Positions 1-6,602 of a stretch of 6,815 nt of DNA are shown in pieces. Below the pieces are notes generated by a model. It was not told where the DNA came from and ran no database searches. It saw only the letters and a list, made by a program, of their open reading frames with translations. Position 1 is the stretch's first letter. Every line of letters begins with the position of its first letter. The stretch covers positions 1 to 6,815 of the forward strand of contig CAMBYA010000131.1 of NCBI GenBank assembly GCA_945872035.1. Direction: 5' to 3'. A program made the translations under genes and the position numbers. Source of the DNA: Rhizobium sp. Q54 (GTDB lineage: Bacteria; Pseudomonadota; Alphaproteobacteria; SMXS01).

Positions 1-13
1 TACTCTTCCTCGA

Positions 14-42
14 GTGCTCGACCGGAAACTGGCTCTGAGCAC
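14..42. other. Small stem-loop of unknown role upstream of ffs
   Basis: GTGCTC at 14-19 is the exact reverse complement of GAGCAC at 37-42. Inside it CCGG (22-25) can pair with CTGG (29-32, one G-T wobble) around an AAA loop, giving a two-tier hairpin. No T-run follows, so it does not look like a classic intrinsic terminator. It could be the 3' end of an upstream transcript that lies outside the window, or chance. The rest of 1-149 shows no gene, tRNA or repeat that I can recognise. Confidence 0.3.
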
Positions 43-149
43 GATGCTTTAACCCGCTATCAACAGACACTTTCAGGATGCCGGCGAACGGCTGCTGACC
101 ACAATCCGGGTCTGGGGCGAAAGCAGACGCACCTGAAGCATGCCCACCC

Positions 150-180
150 TTGCCTCCGCCAACCAAATGCCCGATATAGA
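150..180 (+). promoter_or_regulatory. Probable sigma-70-type promoter of ffs
   Basis: A TTGCCT box at 150-155 (four of six matches to TTGACA) is followed by an AT-rich GATATAGA stretch at 173-180, in otherwise G+C-rich DNA. Depending on which hexamer is taken as the -10, the spacer is 17 bp (GATATA) or 19 bp (TATAGA). Transcription would start near 184-188, close to the point where the closing helix of the SRP RNA begins. This agreement between promoter and RNA end is the main support. It is also the only promoter I can see ahead of dnaX. Confidence 0.55.
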
Positions 181-284
181 GGGCGGGAGGTTGGCGGTGG
201 GCAGATCACTCGCCAACCCGGTCAGGTCCGGAAGGAAGCAGCCGTAACGAGCCCGATTTGGGTCATTCGTCCAACCTCCTCCCA
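181..284 (+). ncRNA. ffs: Signal recognition particle RNA (4.5S type)
   Basis: This is the RNA of the signal recognition particle, which binds Ffh protein and sends ribosomes making membrane proteins to the SecYEG translocon. The diagnostic domain IV is present: GGTCAGG at 220-226, a GGAA tetraloop at 230-233 closed by TCC/GGA, and GGAAGCAGCC on the far side (234-243), followed by the conserved GTAACGA (244-250). The RNA ends pair with each other: GGAGGTTGG (186-194) with CCAACCTCC (271-279). The extent, about 100 nt, is set by this helix and by the upstream promoter, so each end is uncertain by a few bases. It is the short form without an Alu domain, as is usual in proteobacteria. No clear terminator hairpin with a T-run follows. 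The hexamer CCAACC occurs twice (213-218 and 271-276), which permits an alternative 5' hairpin. Confidence 0.95.
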
Positions 285-332
285 TACATCGCGGCACCGC
301 CAGACAGCAGGCCGCCCCGGCGCGCGGAACGG

Positions 333-2102
333 ATGACGGACGGCACGGCCCAGATCCCCGAGACCACTGCCGGCCCCTACCGGGTGCTGGCGCGCAAGTA
401 CCGGCCGGGCACCTTCGCGGCGCTGATCGGCCAGGAGCCGATGGTCCGCACCCTCAAGAACGCCATCGACAGCGGCCGCCTGGCGCATGCCTTCGTGCTG
501 ACCGGCGTGCGCGGCGTCGGCAAGACCACAACCGCCCGGCTGATCGCCCGGGCGCTGAACTGCGTCGGCGCCGACGGAAAGGGCGGGCCGACGGTCGACC
601 CCTGCGGCGTCTGCCGCCAGTGCCTTGCCATCGCCGAATCGCGGCATGTGGACGTGATCGAGATGGACGCGGCCAGCCGCACCGGCATCGACGACATCCG
701 CGAGATTATCGACGGCGTGCGCTATGCGCCCGGCGATGCGCGCTACAAGATCTACATCATCGACGAGGTCCACATGCTGTCGAAGCAGGCCTTCAACGGC
801 CTGCTGAAGACGCTGGAGGAGCCGCCGGCGCATGTGAAGTTCATCTTCGCCACCACCGAAATCCGGAAAGTGCCGATCACGGTGCTGTCGCGCTGCCAGC
901 GCTTCGACCTGCGGCGGATCGAGACCGCCACGTTGAAGCAGCACTTCGCCCGCTTGGCCGAGCTGGAGAACGTCGAGATCGACGACGACGCGCTGGCGAT
1001 GATCGCCCGCGCCGCCGACGGCTCGGTCCGCGACGGCCTGTCGCTGATGGACCAGGCGATCTCCCACGGCGCCGGCAAGGTCGACGCGGCCCAGGTGCGC
1101 GACATGCTGGGCCTTGCCGACCGCGCCCGCGTGCTCGACCTGTTCGAGGCGGTGATGGGCGGCGACATCCGCACCGGGCTGGCCAATGTCCGCGAGCAGT
1201 ACAATGCCGGCGCCGACCCGGCCGCGATCATCGAGGACCTGCTGGGCGTCACCCACTGGCTGACCCAGATGAAGCTGGCGCCCGAGGCGTCGACCGACGG
1301 CCTGCCCGAGGCCGAGCGCAAGTTCGGCGAGAAGATCGTCGGCAGCCTCACCATGCCGTCGCTGACCCGCGCCTGGCAGATGCTGCTGAAGGGGCTGGAG
1401 GAGACCCGCGCCGCGCCCGCGCCGATCAGCGCCGCCGAGATGGTGCTGATCCGCCTCGCCTATGCCGCCGACCTGCCCAGCCCGGCCGACCTGGTGAAGA
1501 AGCTGCAAGGAACGTCGGCGCCGGCCATGACCGCCGCGCCGGCTGCCGCGCCGGCCGCCGCGCCGCCGCCTTCAGGCAATGGCGGCGCCTCGGCCGTCTC
1601 CCATGGCTCGGCGCGCGCCGAGCCTCTGCCTCAGGCCGACCTGCAGCCGCAGGCCAGCGGCCTGCCGCAGCCGCGCACGTTCCTCGACATCGTGGCGCTC
1701 GCCGTCGAACAGAAGGAGGGCGTGCTCGAGGCCCACCTGATCGACAACGTGCACCTGGTACGCTTTCAGCCCGGCCGCATCGAGTTGCGGCCGGCGGGCC
1801 GCGCGCCGCCCGACCTGATCGGCAAGCTCAGCCAGCGCCTGCACGAGTGGACCGGCGTGCGCTGGGTGGTGACCGTGTCGCGCGAGGCCGGCGAGCCGAC
1901 CCTGCGCGAGCAGCGGCAGGCGGCCGAGCGCCAGCGGCACGACGAGGTCAACGAGCACCCACTGGTCAAGGCCGCGCTGCGCGCCTTCCCGGGCGCCCAG
2001 GTGACATCGATCATCGACACCGCCGCGGCGGAGGCGGCACCTTCCGAGGCCGACACCATCATCGACGCGGACCCGGACGAATTGGGAGAACTGGACCTAT
2101 GA
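333..2102 (+). CDS. dnaX: DNA polymerase III subunit tau (clamp loader ATPase)
   Basis: DnaX is the AAA+ ATPase of the clamp loader, which opens the beta sliding clamp onto primed DNA; its C-terminal part binds polymerase and helicase in the replisome. The protein has 589 residues. Visible motifs are Walker A GVRGVGKT (58-65), a four-cysteine zinc site (C77, C91, C94, C97), Walker B with DEVH (144-147), sensor 1 FATTE (172-176), the SRC arginine-finger motif (186-188) and sensor 2 [12 protein letters not shown] (230-241). An Ala/Pro-rich linker (about 395-415) leads to the C-terminal tau domain (about 445-560) and an acidic tail. The ATG at 333 is chosen because the only earlier in-frame start, TTG at 258, lies inside ffs; the ribosome site before it is weak (GGAA at 326-329). 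The C77-C91 spacing is longer than in E. coli. The stop overlaps the ebfC start (ATGA). I see no A-rich slippery site of the E. coli kind for making gamma. Confidence 0.97.
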   Translation: MTDGTAQIPETTAGPYRVLARKYRPGTFAALIGQEPMVRTLKNAIDSGRLAHAFVLTGVRGVGKTTTARLIARALNCVGADGKGGPTVDPCGVCRQCLAIAESRHVDVIEMDAASRTGIDDIREIIDGVRYAPGDARYKIYIIDEVHMLSKQAFNGLLKTLEEPPAHVKFIFATTEIRKVPITVLSRCQRFDLRRIETATLKQHFARLAELENVEIDDDALAMIARAADGSVRDGLSLMDQAISHGAGKVDAAQVRDMLGLADRARVLDLFEAVMGGDIRTGLANVREQYNAGADPAAIIEDLLGVTHWLTQMKLAPEASTDGLPEAERKFGEKIVGSLTMPSLTRAWQMLLKGLEETRAAPAPISAAEMVLIRLAYAADLPSPADLVKKLQGTSAPAMTAAPAAAPAAAPPPSGNGGASAVSHGSARAEPLPQADLQPQASGLPQPRTFLDIVALAVEQKEGVLEAHLIDNVHLVRFQPGRIELRPAGRAPPDLIGKLSQRLHEWTGVRWVVTVSREAGEPTLREQRQAAERQRHDEVNEHPLVKAALRAFPGAQVTSIIDTAAAEAAPSEADTIIDADPDELGELDL

Positions 2103-2422
2103 AGAATCTCGCCGGCATGCTGAAGCAGGCCCAGCAGATGCAGCAGAAGATGGCCGACATGCAGGCCGCGCTCGAAAGCGCCGAGGTGGACGGCACCTCG
2201 GGCGGCGGCATGGTCGTCGTCACCCTGTCGGGCAAGGGCGAGATGAAGCGCATCCGCATCGATCCGTCCATCGCCAATCCCGACGATGTCGAGATGCTGG
2301 AGGACCTGATCCTGGCCGCCCACAAGGACGCCAAGGCCCAGGCCGAGGCCTACGCCGCCGAGGAGATGAAGAAGGTCACCGGCGGCCTGGAGCTGCCGCC
2401 CGGCATGAGCCTGCCGTTCTGA
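2099..2422 (+). CDS. ebfC: YbaB/EbfC family nucleoid-associated protein
   Basis: This 107-residue protein belongs to the YbaB/EbfC family of small dimeric DNA-binding proteins that coat the nucleoid; in several bacteria the gene sits between dnaX and recR, as here. The N-terminal helix is rich in Gln and Met ([14 protein letters not shown], 9-22), as is typical. It is followed by the family's glycine-rich turn GTSGGGMV (32-39), the strand segment [19 protein letters not shown] (39-57), a second helix region (62-92) and a C-terminal GLELPPGM tail (96-103). Its ATG shares bases with the dnaX stop (ATGA at 2099-2102), which points to translational coupling. A good Shine-Dalgarno-like GGGAGA lies at 2084-2089 inside dnaX. 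The precise cellular role of the family is not settled; proposals include gene regulation and a link to recombinational repair with RecR. Family assignment is firm, function is inferred. Confidence 0.95.
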   Translation: MKNLAGMLKQAQQMQQKMADMQAALESAEVDGTSGGGMVVVTLSGKGEMKRIRIDPSIANPDDVEMLEDLILAAHKDAKAQAEAYAAEEMKKVTGGLELPPGMSLPF

Positions 2423-2432
2423 AGGCGCCTTG

Positions 2433-3035
2433 ATGGCCGCGCCCGTCATCAGTCCCGAGATCGACGGGCTCATCCAGCTGCTTGCCAGGCTGCCCGGGCT
2501 CGGACCGCGCTCGGCCCGGCGCGCGACGCTGCACCTGCTGAAGAAAGGCCCGTCGGCCATGGAGCCGCTGGCCCGGGCGCTGACCGAGGCCGCGGCCAAC
2601 ATCAAGCCGTGCGGCATCTGCGGCAATCTTGACACGGTCGACCCGTGCCACATCTGCACCGACCCGCGCCGCGACCCGGCGATCCTCTGCGTGGTCGAGG
2701 AGGTCGCCGATTTGTGGGCGCTGGAGCGCGCCGCCTACAAGGGCCGCTACCACATATTGGGCGGCGTGCTCTCGGCGCTGGACGGCGTCGGCCCGGACGA
2801 CCTCAACATCGCGAGCCTGATCGACCGGGCAAGCCGGCCCGAGGTGAGCGAGATCATCCTCGCCATGAACGCAACCGTCGACGGCCAGACCACCGCCCAC
2901 TACATCACCGACCGCCTGAAGGACGCGGGTGTGACGGTCACCAGCCTCGCCCACGGCGTCCCCATGGGCGGCGAGCTGGACTATCTCGATGATGGGACGC
3001 TGACCACGGCGCTGCGGGCGAGACGGCCGTTTTAG
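2433..3035 (+). CDS. recR: Recombination mediator protein RecR
   Basis: RecR works with RecO (and RecF) to load RecA on SSB-coated single-stranded DNA at gaps and stalled forks. The 200-residue length matches the family. Domains in order: a helix-hairpin-helix with [11 protein letters not shown] (20-30), a four-cysteine zinc finger (C60, C63, C72, C75), a Toprim domain opening with CVVEEVADL (86-94) and containing [13 protein letters not shown] (146-158), and the C-terminal Walker-B-like stretch [16 protein letters not shown] (175-190). I chose the ATG at 2433 over the TTG immediately before it (2430) because the GAAGG ribosome site at 2421-2425 is 7 bases from the ATG and only 4 from the TTG. 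It follows ebfC after 10 bp and is probably the last gene of the dnaX operon. A palindromic repeat starts 21 bp after the stop. Confidence 0.97.
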   Translation: MAAPVISPEIDGLIQLLARLPGLGPRSARRATLHLLKKGPSAMEPLARALTEAAANIKPCGICGNLDTVDPCHICTDPRRDPAILCVVEEVADLWALERAAYKGRYHILGGVLSALDGVGPDDLNIASLIDRASRPEVSEIILAMNATVDGQTTAHYITDRLKDAGVTVTSLAHGVPMGGELDYLDDGTLTTALRARRPF

Positions 3036-3056
3036 GTATCGCACGCCTCATCCCAT

Positions 3057-3162
3057 AGCCGTCATCCCGGCGAAGGCCGGGATCCAGTCTGGACAGTCAG
3101 CGCTCCGCGCTGTTGTCTTCGTAAGGACGGTCTGGATACCGCCCTTCGGCGGTATGACGGCT
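3057..3162. repeat. 106-bp palindromic repeat element (REP doublet or MITE-like)
   Basis: The ends are 31-bp imperfect inverted repeats (3057-3087 and 3132-3162), identical at 27 of 31 positions. Each arm begins AGCCGTCAT, ends ATCCAG (read inward) and contains its own hairpin with a GAAG (or, on the other strand, CTTC) loop and an 8-bp stem. The four differences form two compensatory base pairs: C-G against A-T and G-C against C-G. A third hairpin lies in the centre (CAGCG 3098-3102 with CGCTG 3108-3112, extended with one bulge by GACAG 3092-3096 and TTGTC 3113-3117). The core resembles palindromic repeats that recur in many proteobacterial genomes; that is recognition from memory. It lies between the converging 3' ends of recR and rmuC and could act as a bidirectional transcript end, but neither hairpin has a T-run. 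Confidence 0.8.
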
Positions 3163-3184
3163 GAAGAGCAGACCGGCGCTCTCC

Positions 3185-4261
3185 CTAATTCTCCACCACC
3201 AGCTTCACCACCGGCTCCACCTTGTCCAGCTCCAGTTCCTCGATCTTCCCCGCGCGGCTGGTGACCTTCTTGCTGGAGATGACGATGTCGTCGATGTCGC
3301 GGCTGGCCTGGTTGAAATGGGTCTGGAGGCTGTCGACCCGCTTGTCGAGCCGGCGGATATCCTCCATCAGCACCGCCACCTCTTTCTGGATCAGCCCGGC
3401 CTGCTCGCGCATCCGCACATCCCTGAGAATGGCGCGGACCGTGTTGAGCGTCGCCATCATGGTGGTGGGCGAGACGATCCACACCTTGGCGGCGAACGAC
3501 TTCTCCACCACGTCGCGGAAATTGGCGTGCAGCTCGGCGTAGACCGCTTCCGACGGCAGGAACATCAGCGCCGAATCGGCGGTGCCGTCGATGGCCACGT
3601 AGCGCTCGGCGATGTCGGCCACGTGCTTGAGCACGTCGATCCGGAAGGCGCGCTCGGCCAGCTTGCGTTCGTCGCCGCGCTCGGCGGCGCGCAGCAGCCG
3701 GTAGCTCTCCAGCGGGAACTTGGCGTCGATGGCGATGGAGCCGGGCGGCTTGGGCAGATGGATCAGGCAGTCGGCGCGCTTGCCGTTGCTCAGCGTGGCC
3801 TGGAACTCGTAGGCGGTGGGCGGCAGGATGGACGACACCAGGTCGTTGAGCTGGATTTCGCCGAACGCGCCGCGCGCCTGCTTGTTGGACAGGATGTCCT
3901 GCAGGCCGACCACGTCGTTCGACAGCTTGATAAGATTGTCCTGTGCCTTGTCGATGACGGTGAGCCGCTCCTGGATCTCGCCCAGCGACTTGGCGGTCTT
4001 CTCGGCGTTCTGGCTGAAGCCCTCGCCCAGCCGATGCGTGACGCTGTCGAGCCGCTGGTTGATGGCGGATTGCAGGCTGACCTGGCTTTCGGCCAGCGCC
4101 TGGAGCCGCGCGGTCAGGCTGGCGAGCTGCTCGGCCTGCCACTGCGCCATGGGATCATGGCGCGGTTGCTTCAGGTGATTGAGCACCAGCCAGAAGCCGC
4201 CCGCGACCAGCAGGGCAACGGCGATCAGGCCGACTATCAGCAGGGCTCCGGAGTCTTCCAT
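3185..4261 (-). CDS. rmuC: RmuC family DNA recombination protein, membrane-anchored
   Basis: RmuC proteins limit recombination at inverted repeats in E. coli and carry a predicted PD-(D/E)XK-like nuclease core; the biochemical activity is not well established. This one has 358 residues, shorter than the E. coli protein. An N-terminal membrane helix (about 6-28) is followed by a long predicted coiled coil (about 40-125). The RmuC core then starts at ARGAFGEIQL (129-138, E135). It continues with RADCLIHLP (162-170, D164), SIAIDAKFPLE (175-185, D179 and K181 as candidate nuclease residues), MFLPSEAVYAEL (233-244) and VSPTTMMATL (263-272). A second helical stretch (about 285-330) closes the domain. 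The membrane helix supports the start at 4261; GAGGA at 4265-4269 is a ribosome site, though only 3 bases away. It converges on recR and is divergent from def. No clear promoter was found for it. Confidence 0.93.
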   Translation of the reverse strand: MEDSGALLIVGLIAVALLVAGGFWLVLNHLKQPRHDPMAQWQAEQLASLTARLQALAESQVSLQSAINQRLDSVTHRLGEGFSQNAEKTAKSLGEIQERLTVIDKAQDNLIKLSNDVVGLQDILSNKQARGAFGEIQLNDLVSSILPPTAYEFQATLSNGKRADCLIHLPKPPGSIAIDAKFPLESYRLLRAAERGDERKLAERAFRIDVLKHVADIAERYVAIDGTADSALMFLPSEAVYAELHANFRDVVEKSFAAKVWIVSPTTMMATLNTVRAILRDVRMREQAGLIQKEVAVLMEDIRRLDKRVDSLQTHFNQASRDIDDIVISSKKVTSRAGKIEELELDKVEPVVKLVVEN

Positions 4262-4282
4262 CGGTCCTCGGTTTTGATGACA

Positions 4283-4307
4283 GGCATATGGGATAGGGTA
4301 TCATGCC
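4283..4307. promoter_or_regulatory. Imperfect dyad in the rmuC-def divergent region
   Basis: GGCAT (4283-4287) pairs with ATGCC (4303-4307), and inside it GATA (4292-4295) pairs with TATC (4299-4302) around GGG, leaving a one-sided 4-base bulge. It lies 22 bp upstream of the rmuC start in an AT-richer patch. It could be an operator or part of the rmuC promoter or leader. I cannot link it to any known regulator, and chance is possible. Confidence 0.25.
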
Positions 4308-4345
4308 GGGATTCGCCGTGCCCATAGACACTGTGCCGGGGCCGC

Positions 4346-4374
4346 TTGACGCTCCCGGCCGCCCGTACTACCTA
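4346..4374 (+). promoter_or_regulatory. Candidate promoter of the def-fmt-truA operon
   Basis: TTGACG at 4346-4351 matches five of six bases of the -35 consensus. With a 17-bp spacer the -10 position falls at 4369-4374 (TACCTA), a weak match. The start of transcription would be near 4381, leaving a leader of about 20 nt before the def ATG at 4401. The strong -35 and the position are the support; the poor -10 lowers confidence. Confidence 0.45.
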
Positions 4375-4400
4375 CCGGCAAACAAACCCAGCGAGCAGCC

Positions 4401-4919
4401 ATGGCCATCCGCAAGATCGTCACCGTTCCCGATCCGGTTCTCAAGCAGGTATCGAAGCCTGTGGAAAAGGTCGACGACGCCCTGCGCGAACTGATGGACG
4501 ACATGCTGGAGACCATGTGCGACGCGCCCGGCATCGGCCTCGCCGCCATCCAGGTCGGCGTGCCCAAGCGGGTGCTGGTGATGGACATCGCCACGGAAGA
4601 GGAAGGCCGCATGCCGCGGTACTTCGTCAACCCCGAGATATTCTGGGAATCCGAGGAGCTGAGCTCCTACCAGGAAGGCTGCCTGTCGGTGCCGGAATCC
4701 TTCGGCGATGTGGACCGTCCCGCCGAGGTGAAGGTGCGCTACCTGGACTACAAGGGCGAGGCTCGAGAAATCCACGCGACCGGCCTGCTCGCCACCTGCA
4801 TCCAGCACGAGATGGACCATCTGAACGGCGTGCTGTTCATCGACCATCTGTCGCGGATGAAGCGCGACATGATCGTGCGCAAGCTGACCAAGGCCCGCAA
4901 AGCCGAAGCCGCCGAATAA
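4401..4919 (+). CDS. def: Peptide deformylase
   Basis: Def is the metalloenzyme that removes the formyl group from the N-terminal methionine of nascent proteins at the ribosome exit, before methionine aminopeptidase acts. The 172-residue length is usual. All three family motifs are present: GIGLAAIQ (44-51), EGCLS (92-96) and HEMDH (136-140). The metal ligands are C94, H136 and H140, and the catalytic acid-base is E137. Motif 1 has Ile50 where the textbook motif has Pro, a known kind of variation. The C-terminal helix is basic ([18 protein letters not shown], 153-170). The [14 protein letters not shown] start is typical, so the ATG at 4401 is secure although the ribosome site is weak. It is first of three co-directional translation genes, with fmt 13 bp downstream. 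The deformylase-formyltransferase pair works in sequence on the same formyl group. Confidence 0.97.
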   Translation: MAIRKIVTVPDPVLKQVSKPVEKVDDALRELMDDMLETMCDAPGIGLAAIQVGVPKRVLVMDIATEEEGRMPRYFVNPEIFWESEELSSYQEGCLSVPESFGDVDRPAEVKVRYLDYKGEAREIHATGLLATCIQHEMDHLNGVLFIDHLSRMKRDMIVRKLTKARKAEAAE

Positions 4920-4932
4920 CCGGACCCGAAAG

Positions 4933-5856
4933 ATGCGCATCGCCTTCATGGGCACGCCCGACTTCGCGGCGCGCATCCTCGCCGATCTTGCCCGATGGTC
5001 GGCAACGAACGGGCACGAGATCGTCGCCGTTTACTGCCAGCCACCGCGCGAAGCGGGACGCGGCAAGAAGCCGCAGCCGTCGCCGGTCCATCGCCTTGCC
5101 GACACGCTGGGCATCCCGGTGTTCACGCCGGAAAGGCTGAAATCCGCCGAGGACCAGCAGGCCTTCGCCGCGCTCGATCTCGACGTGGCGGTGGTCGCCG
5201 CCTATGGCCTGATCCTGCCGAAGCCGGTGCTCGACGCGCCGCGCCTCGGCTGTCTCAACGTCCATGCCTCGCTGCTGCCGCGCTGGCGCGGCGCCGCGCC
5301 GATCCAGCGGGCGATCATGGCGGGCGACGAGAAAACCGGCGTGTGCATCATGCGGATGGAGCAAGGCCTCGACACCGGCCCTGTCTACCGCCGCCGGGAA
5401 ATCCCCATCGGCCCGCAGATGACGGCGGGCGAGCTGCACGACGCGCTGGCCGAGCTTGGCGCCGCACCGCTGTTCGAGGCGCTGGACGATGTGCAGGCAG
5501 GCGCCGTTCCGGAACCGCAGCCCGAGGACGGCGTCACCTATGCCAGGAAGATCGACAAGGCCGAGGCGCACATCGACTGGTCTCGCTCCGCCGTCGAGGT
5601 GGACCGCCAGATCCGTGGCCTGAGCCCGTTCCCCGGCGCGTGGTTCGAAATCCGCGGCGAGCGCATCAAGACGCTGCGCAGCAGGGTCGCCGCCGGTTCA
5701 GGCGAACAGGGAACCGCAATCGACGACCGGCTCACCATCGCCTGTGGTGACGGCGCCGTGTTGCTGACCGAGCTACAACGCGCGGGCAAGGGTGCCATGG
5801 AGGCGGACGCGCTGCTGCGCGGATTCCCGATCGCGCGCGGCGAGGTCCTGGGCTGA
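4933..5856 (+). CDS. fmt: Methionyl-tRNA formyltransferase
   Basis: Fmt transfers a formyl group from 10-formyltetrahydrofolate to the amino group of Met on initiator tRNA, marking it for translation initiation. The protein has 307 residues, near the family norm of about 310. The N-terminal Rossmann-type domain starts [13 protein letters not shown]. The catalytic signature [17 protein letters not shown] (109-125) supplies N109 and H111, and GLDTGP (145-150) supplies D147. A short positively charged loop, [14 protein letters not shown] (39-52), matches the tRNA- and folate-binding insertion of the family. The C-terminal domain (about 205-307) starts at [14 protein letters not shown] and includes [13 protein letters not shown] (225-237), a standard block. 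It lies 13 bp after def, and its TGA stop shares one base with the truA ATG (TGATG), which suggests coupling. No anomaly seen. Confidence 0.97.
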   Translation: MRIAFMGTPDFAARILADLARWSATNGHEIVAVYCQPPREAGRGKKPQPSPVHRLADTLGIPVFTPERLKSAEDQQAFAALDLDVAVVAAYGLILPKPVLDAPRLGCLNVHASLLPRWRGAAPIQRAIMAGDEKTGVCIMRMEQGLDTGPVYRRREIPIGPQMTAGELHDALAELGAAPLFEALDDVQAGAVPEPQPEDGVTYARKIDKAEAHIDWSRSAVEVDRQIRGLSPFPGAWFEIRGERIKTLRSRVAAGSGEQGTAIDDRLTIACGDGAVLLTELQRAGKGAMEADALLRGFPIARGEVLG

Positions 5857-6602
5857 TGACGCGCTATCGCCTCACCATCGAATATGACGGCGGGCCGTTC
5901 GTCGGCTTCCAGCGCCAGACCAACGGGCCGTCGATCCAGGCGGCGCTGGAGCGCGCCATCGAGATGTTCTGCGGCGAGACGGTGACCGTCATCGGCGCGG
6001 GCCGCACCGACGCGGGCGTTCACGCCGAAGGCCAGGTGGTGCATTTCGACCTGGCGGCCGAGAAAAGCCCGAACGAGGTCCAGGGCGCGCTCAACCATCA
6101 TTTGAAACCCGATCCAGTCGCGGTGCTCGACGCGGCGGTGGCGACGCCCGAGTTCCATGCCCGGTTCGACGCCATCGGCCGCGCCTACCGCTACCGCATC
6201 GTCAACCGGCGGCCGCCGCTGACCTTCGGCCGCGGCCTCGCGTGGCAGGTGCCGGTGCCGCTCGACGCGGCCGCCATGCACGACGCGGCCCAGCGTCTGG
6301 TCGGCCGGCACGACTTCACCACCTTCCGCTCGGTCCACTGCCAGGCCCAGTCGCCACTGAAGACCCTCGACCGGCTCGACGTCATGCGCCACGGCGACGA
6401 GATCATGATCGTCGCCGAGGCGCGCTCGTTCCTGCACCACCAGGTGCGCTCCATGGTAGGCACCCTGAAACTGGTCGGCGAAGGCAAGTGGACGGCGGGC
6501 CACGTAAAGTCGGCGCTCGAAGCGCGCGACAGGCAGCGGCTGGGGCTGAACGCGCCGCCGGACGGGCTTTACCTGACGAACGTGGTCTATCCGGCGAAGT
6601 AG
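5856..6602 (+). CDS. truA: tRNA pseudouridine(38-40) synthase TruA
   Basis: TruA converts uridines 38, 39 and 40 in the anticodon stem-loop of many tRNAs to pseudouridine, which stabilises the anticodon arm and helps reading-frame maintenance. The protein has 248 residues, slightly shorter than E. coli TruA. Key features are the start [19 protein letters not shown] (3-21), the catalytic motif GRTDAGVHA (49-57) with nucleophile D52, RAYRYRI (109-115), GRHDFTTFR (150-158) and [14 protein letters not shown] (191-204). The ATG at 5856 overlaps the fmt stop by one base; GAGG at 5842-5845 lies 10 bases upstream as ribosome site. It is last in the def-fmt-truA operon. Its 3' end overlaps the 3' end of dapE on the other strand by 16 bp, so no separate terminator exists between them. 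Confidence 0.97.
   Translation: MTRYRLTIEYDGGPFVGFQRQTNGPSIQAALERAIEMFCGETVTVIGAGRTDAGVHAEGQVVHFDLAAEKSPNEVQGALNHHLKPDPVAVLDAAVATPEFHARFDAIGRAYRYRIVNRRPPLTFGRGLAWQVPVPLDAAAMHDAAQRLVGRHDFTTFRSVHCQAQSPLKTLDRLDVMRHGDEIMIVAEARSFLHHQVRSMVGTLKLVGEGKWTAGHVKSALEARDRQRLGLNAPPDGLYLTNVVYPAK

Noticed and set aside
73..297. 74-codon - strand open frame across the ffs region
   Set aside because: It covers the ffs promoter and RNA in antisense and has no recognisable domain.
258..332. N-terminal extension of dnaX from TTG 258
   Set aside because: The start would lie within the conserved SRP RNA, and the extra 25 residues do not resemble DnaX N-termini. The ATG at 333 gives a normal start.
222..1508. 428-codon open frame on the - strand opposite dnaX
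   Set aside because: It lies wholly antisense to dnaX, which has every clamp-loader motif, and begins beyond the dnaX linker. The product is Gly/Ala/Arg/Gln/His-rich without recognisable motifs, as expected of a shadow frame in G+C-rich DNA.
1495..1515. Candidate gamma-type slippery site in dnaX around VKKLQ
   Set aside because: The sequence is GTGAAGAAGCTG, lacking the run of six A's needed for E. coli-type -1 slippage, and no convincing downstream stem was seen.
3048..4142. 364-codon - strand open frame in another frame of rmuC that runs through the palindromic repeat
   Set aside because: It is an Arg/Gly/Ala-rich shadow of rmuC and its tail is just the repeat element translated.
3317..4327. 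336-codon + strand open frame opposite rmuC
   Set aside because: It is antisense to rmuC, which shows a membrane helix, coiled coil and the RmuC core. The shadow product has low-complexity composition.
4303..4494. Small + strand open frame starting ahead of def
   Set aside because: It is out of frame with def, overlaps the candidate def promoter and the def start, and lacks a ribosome site and any family features.
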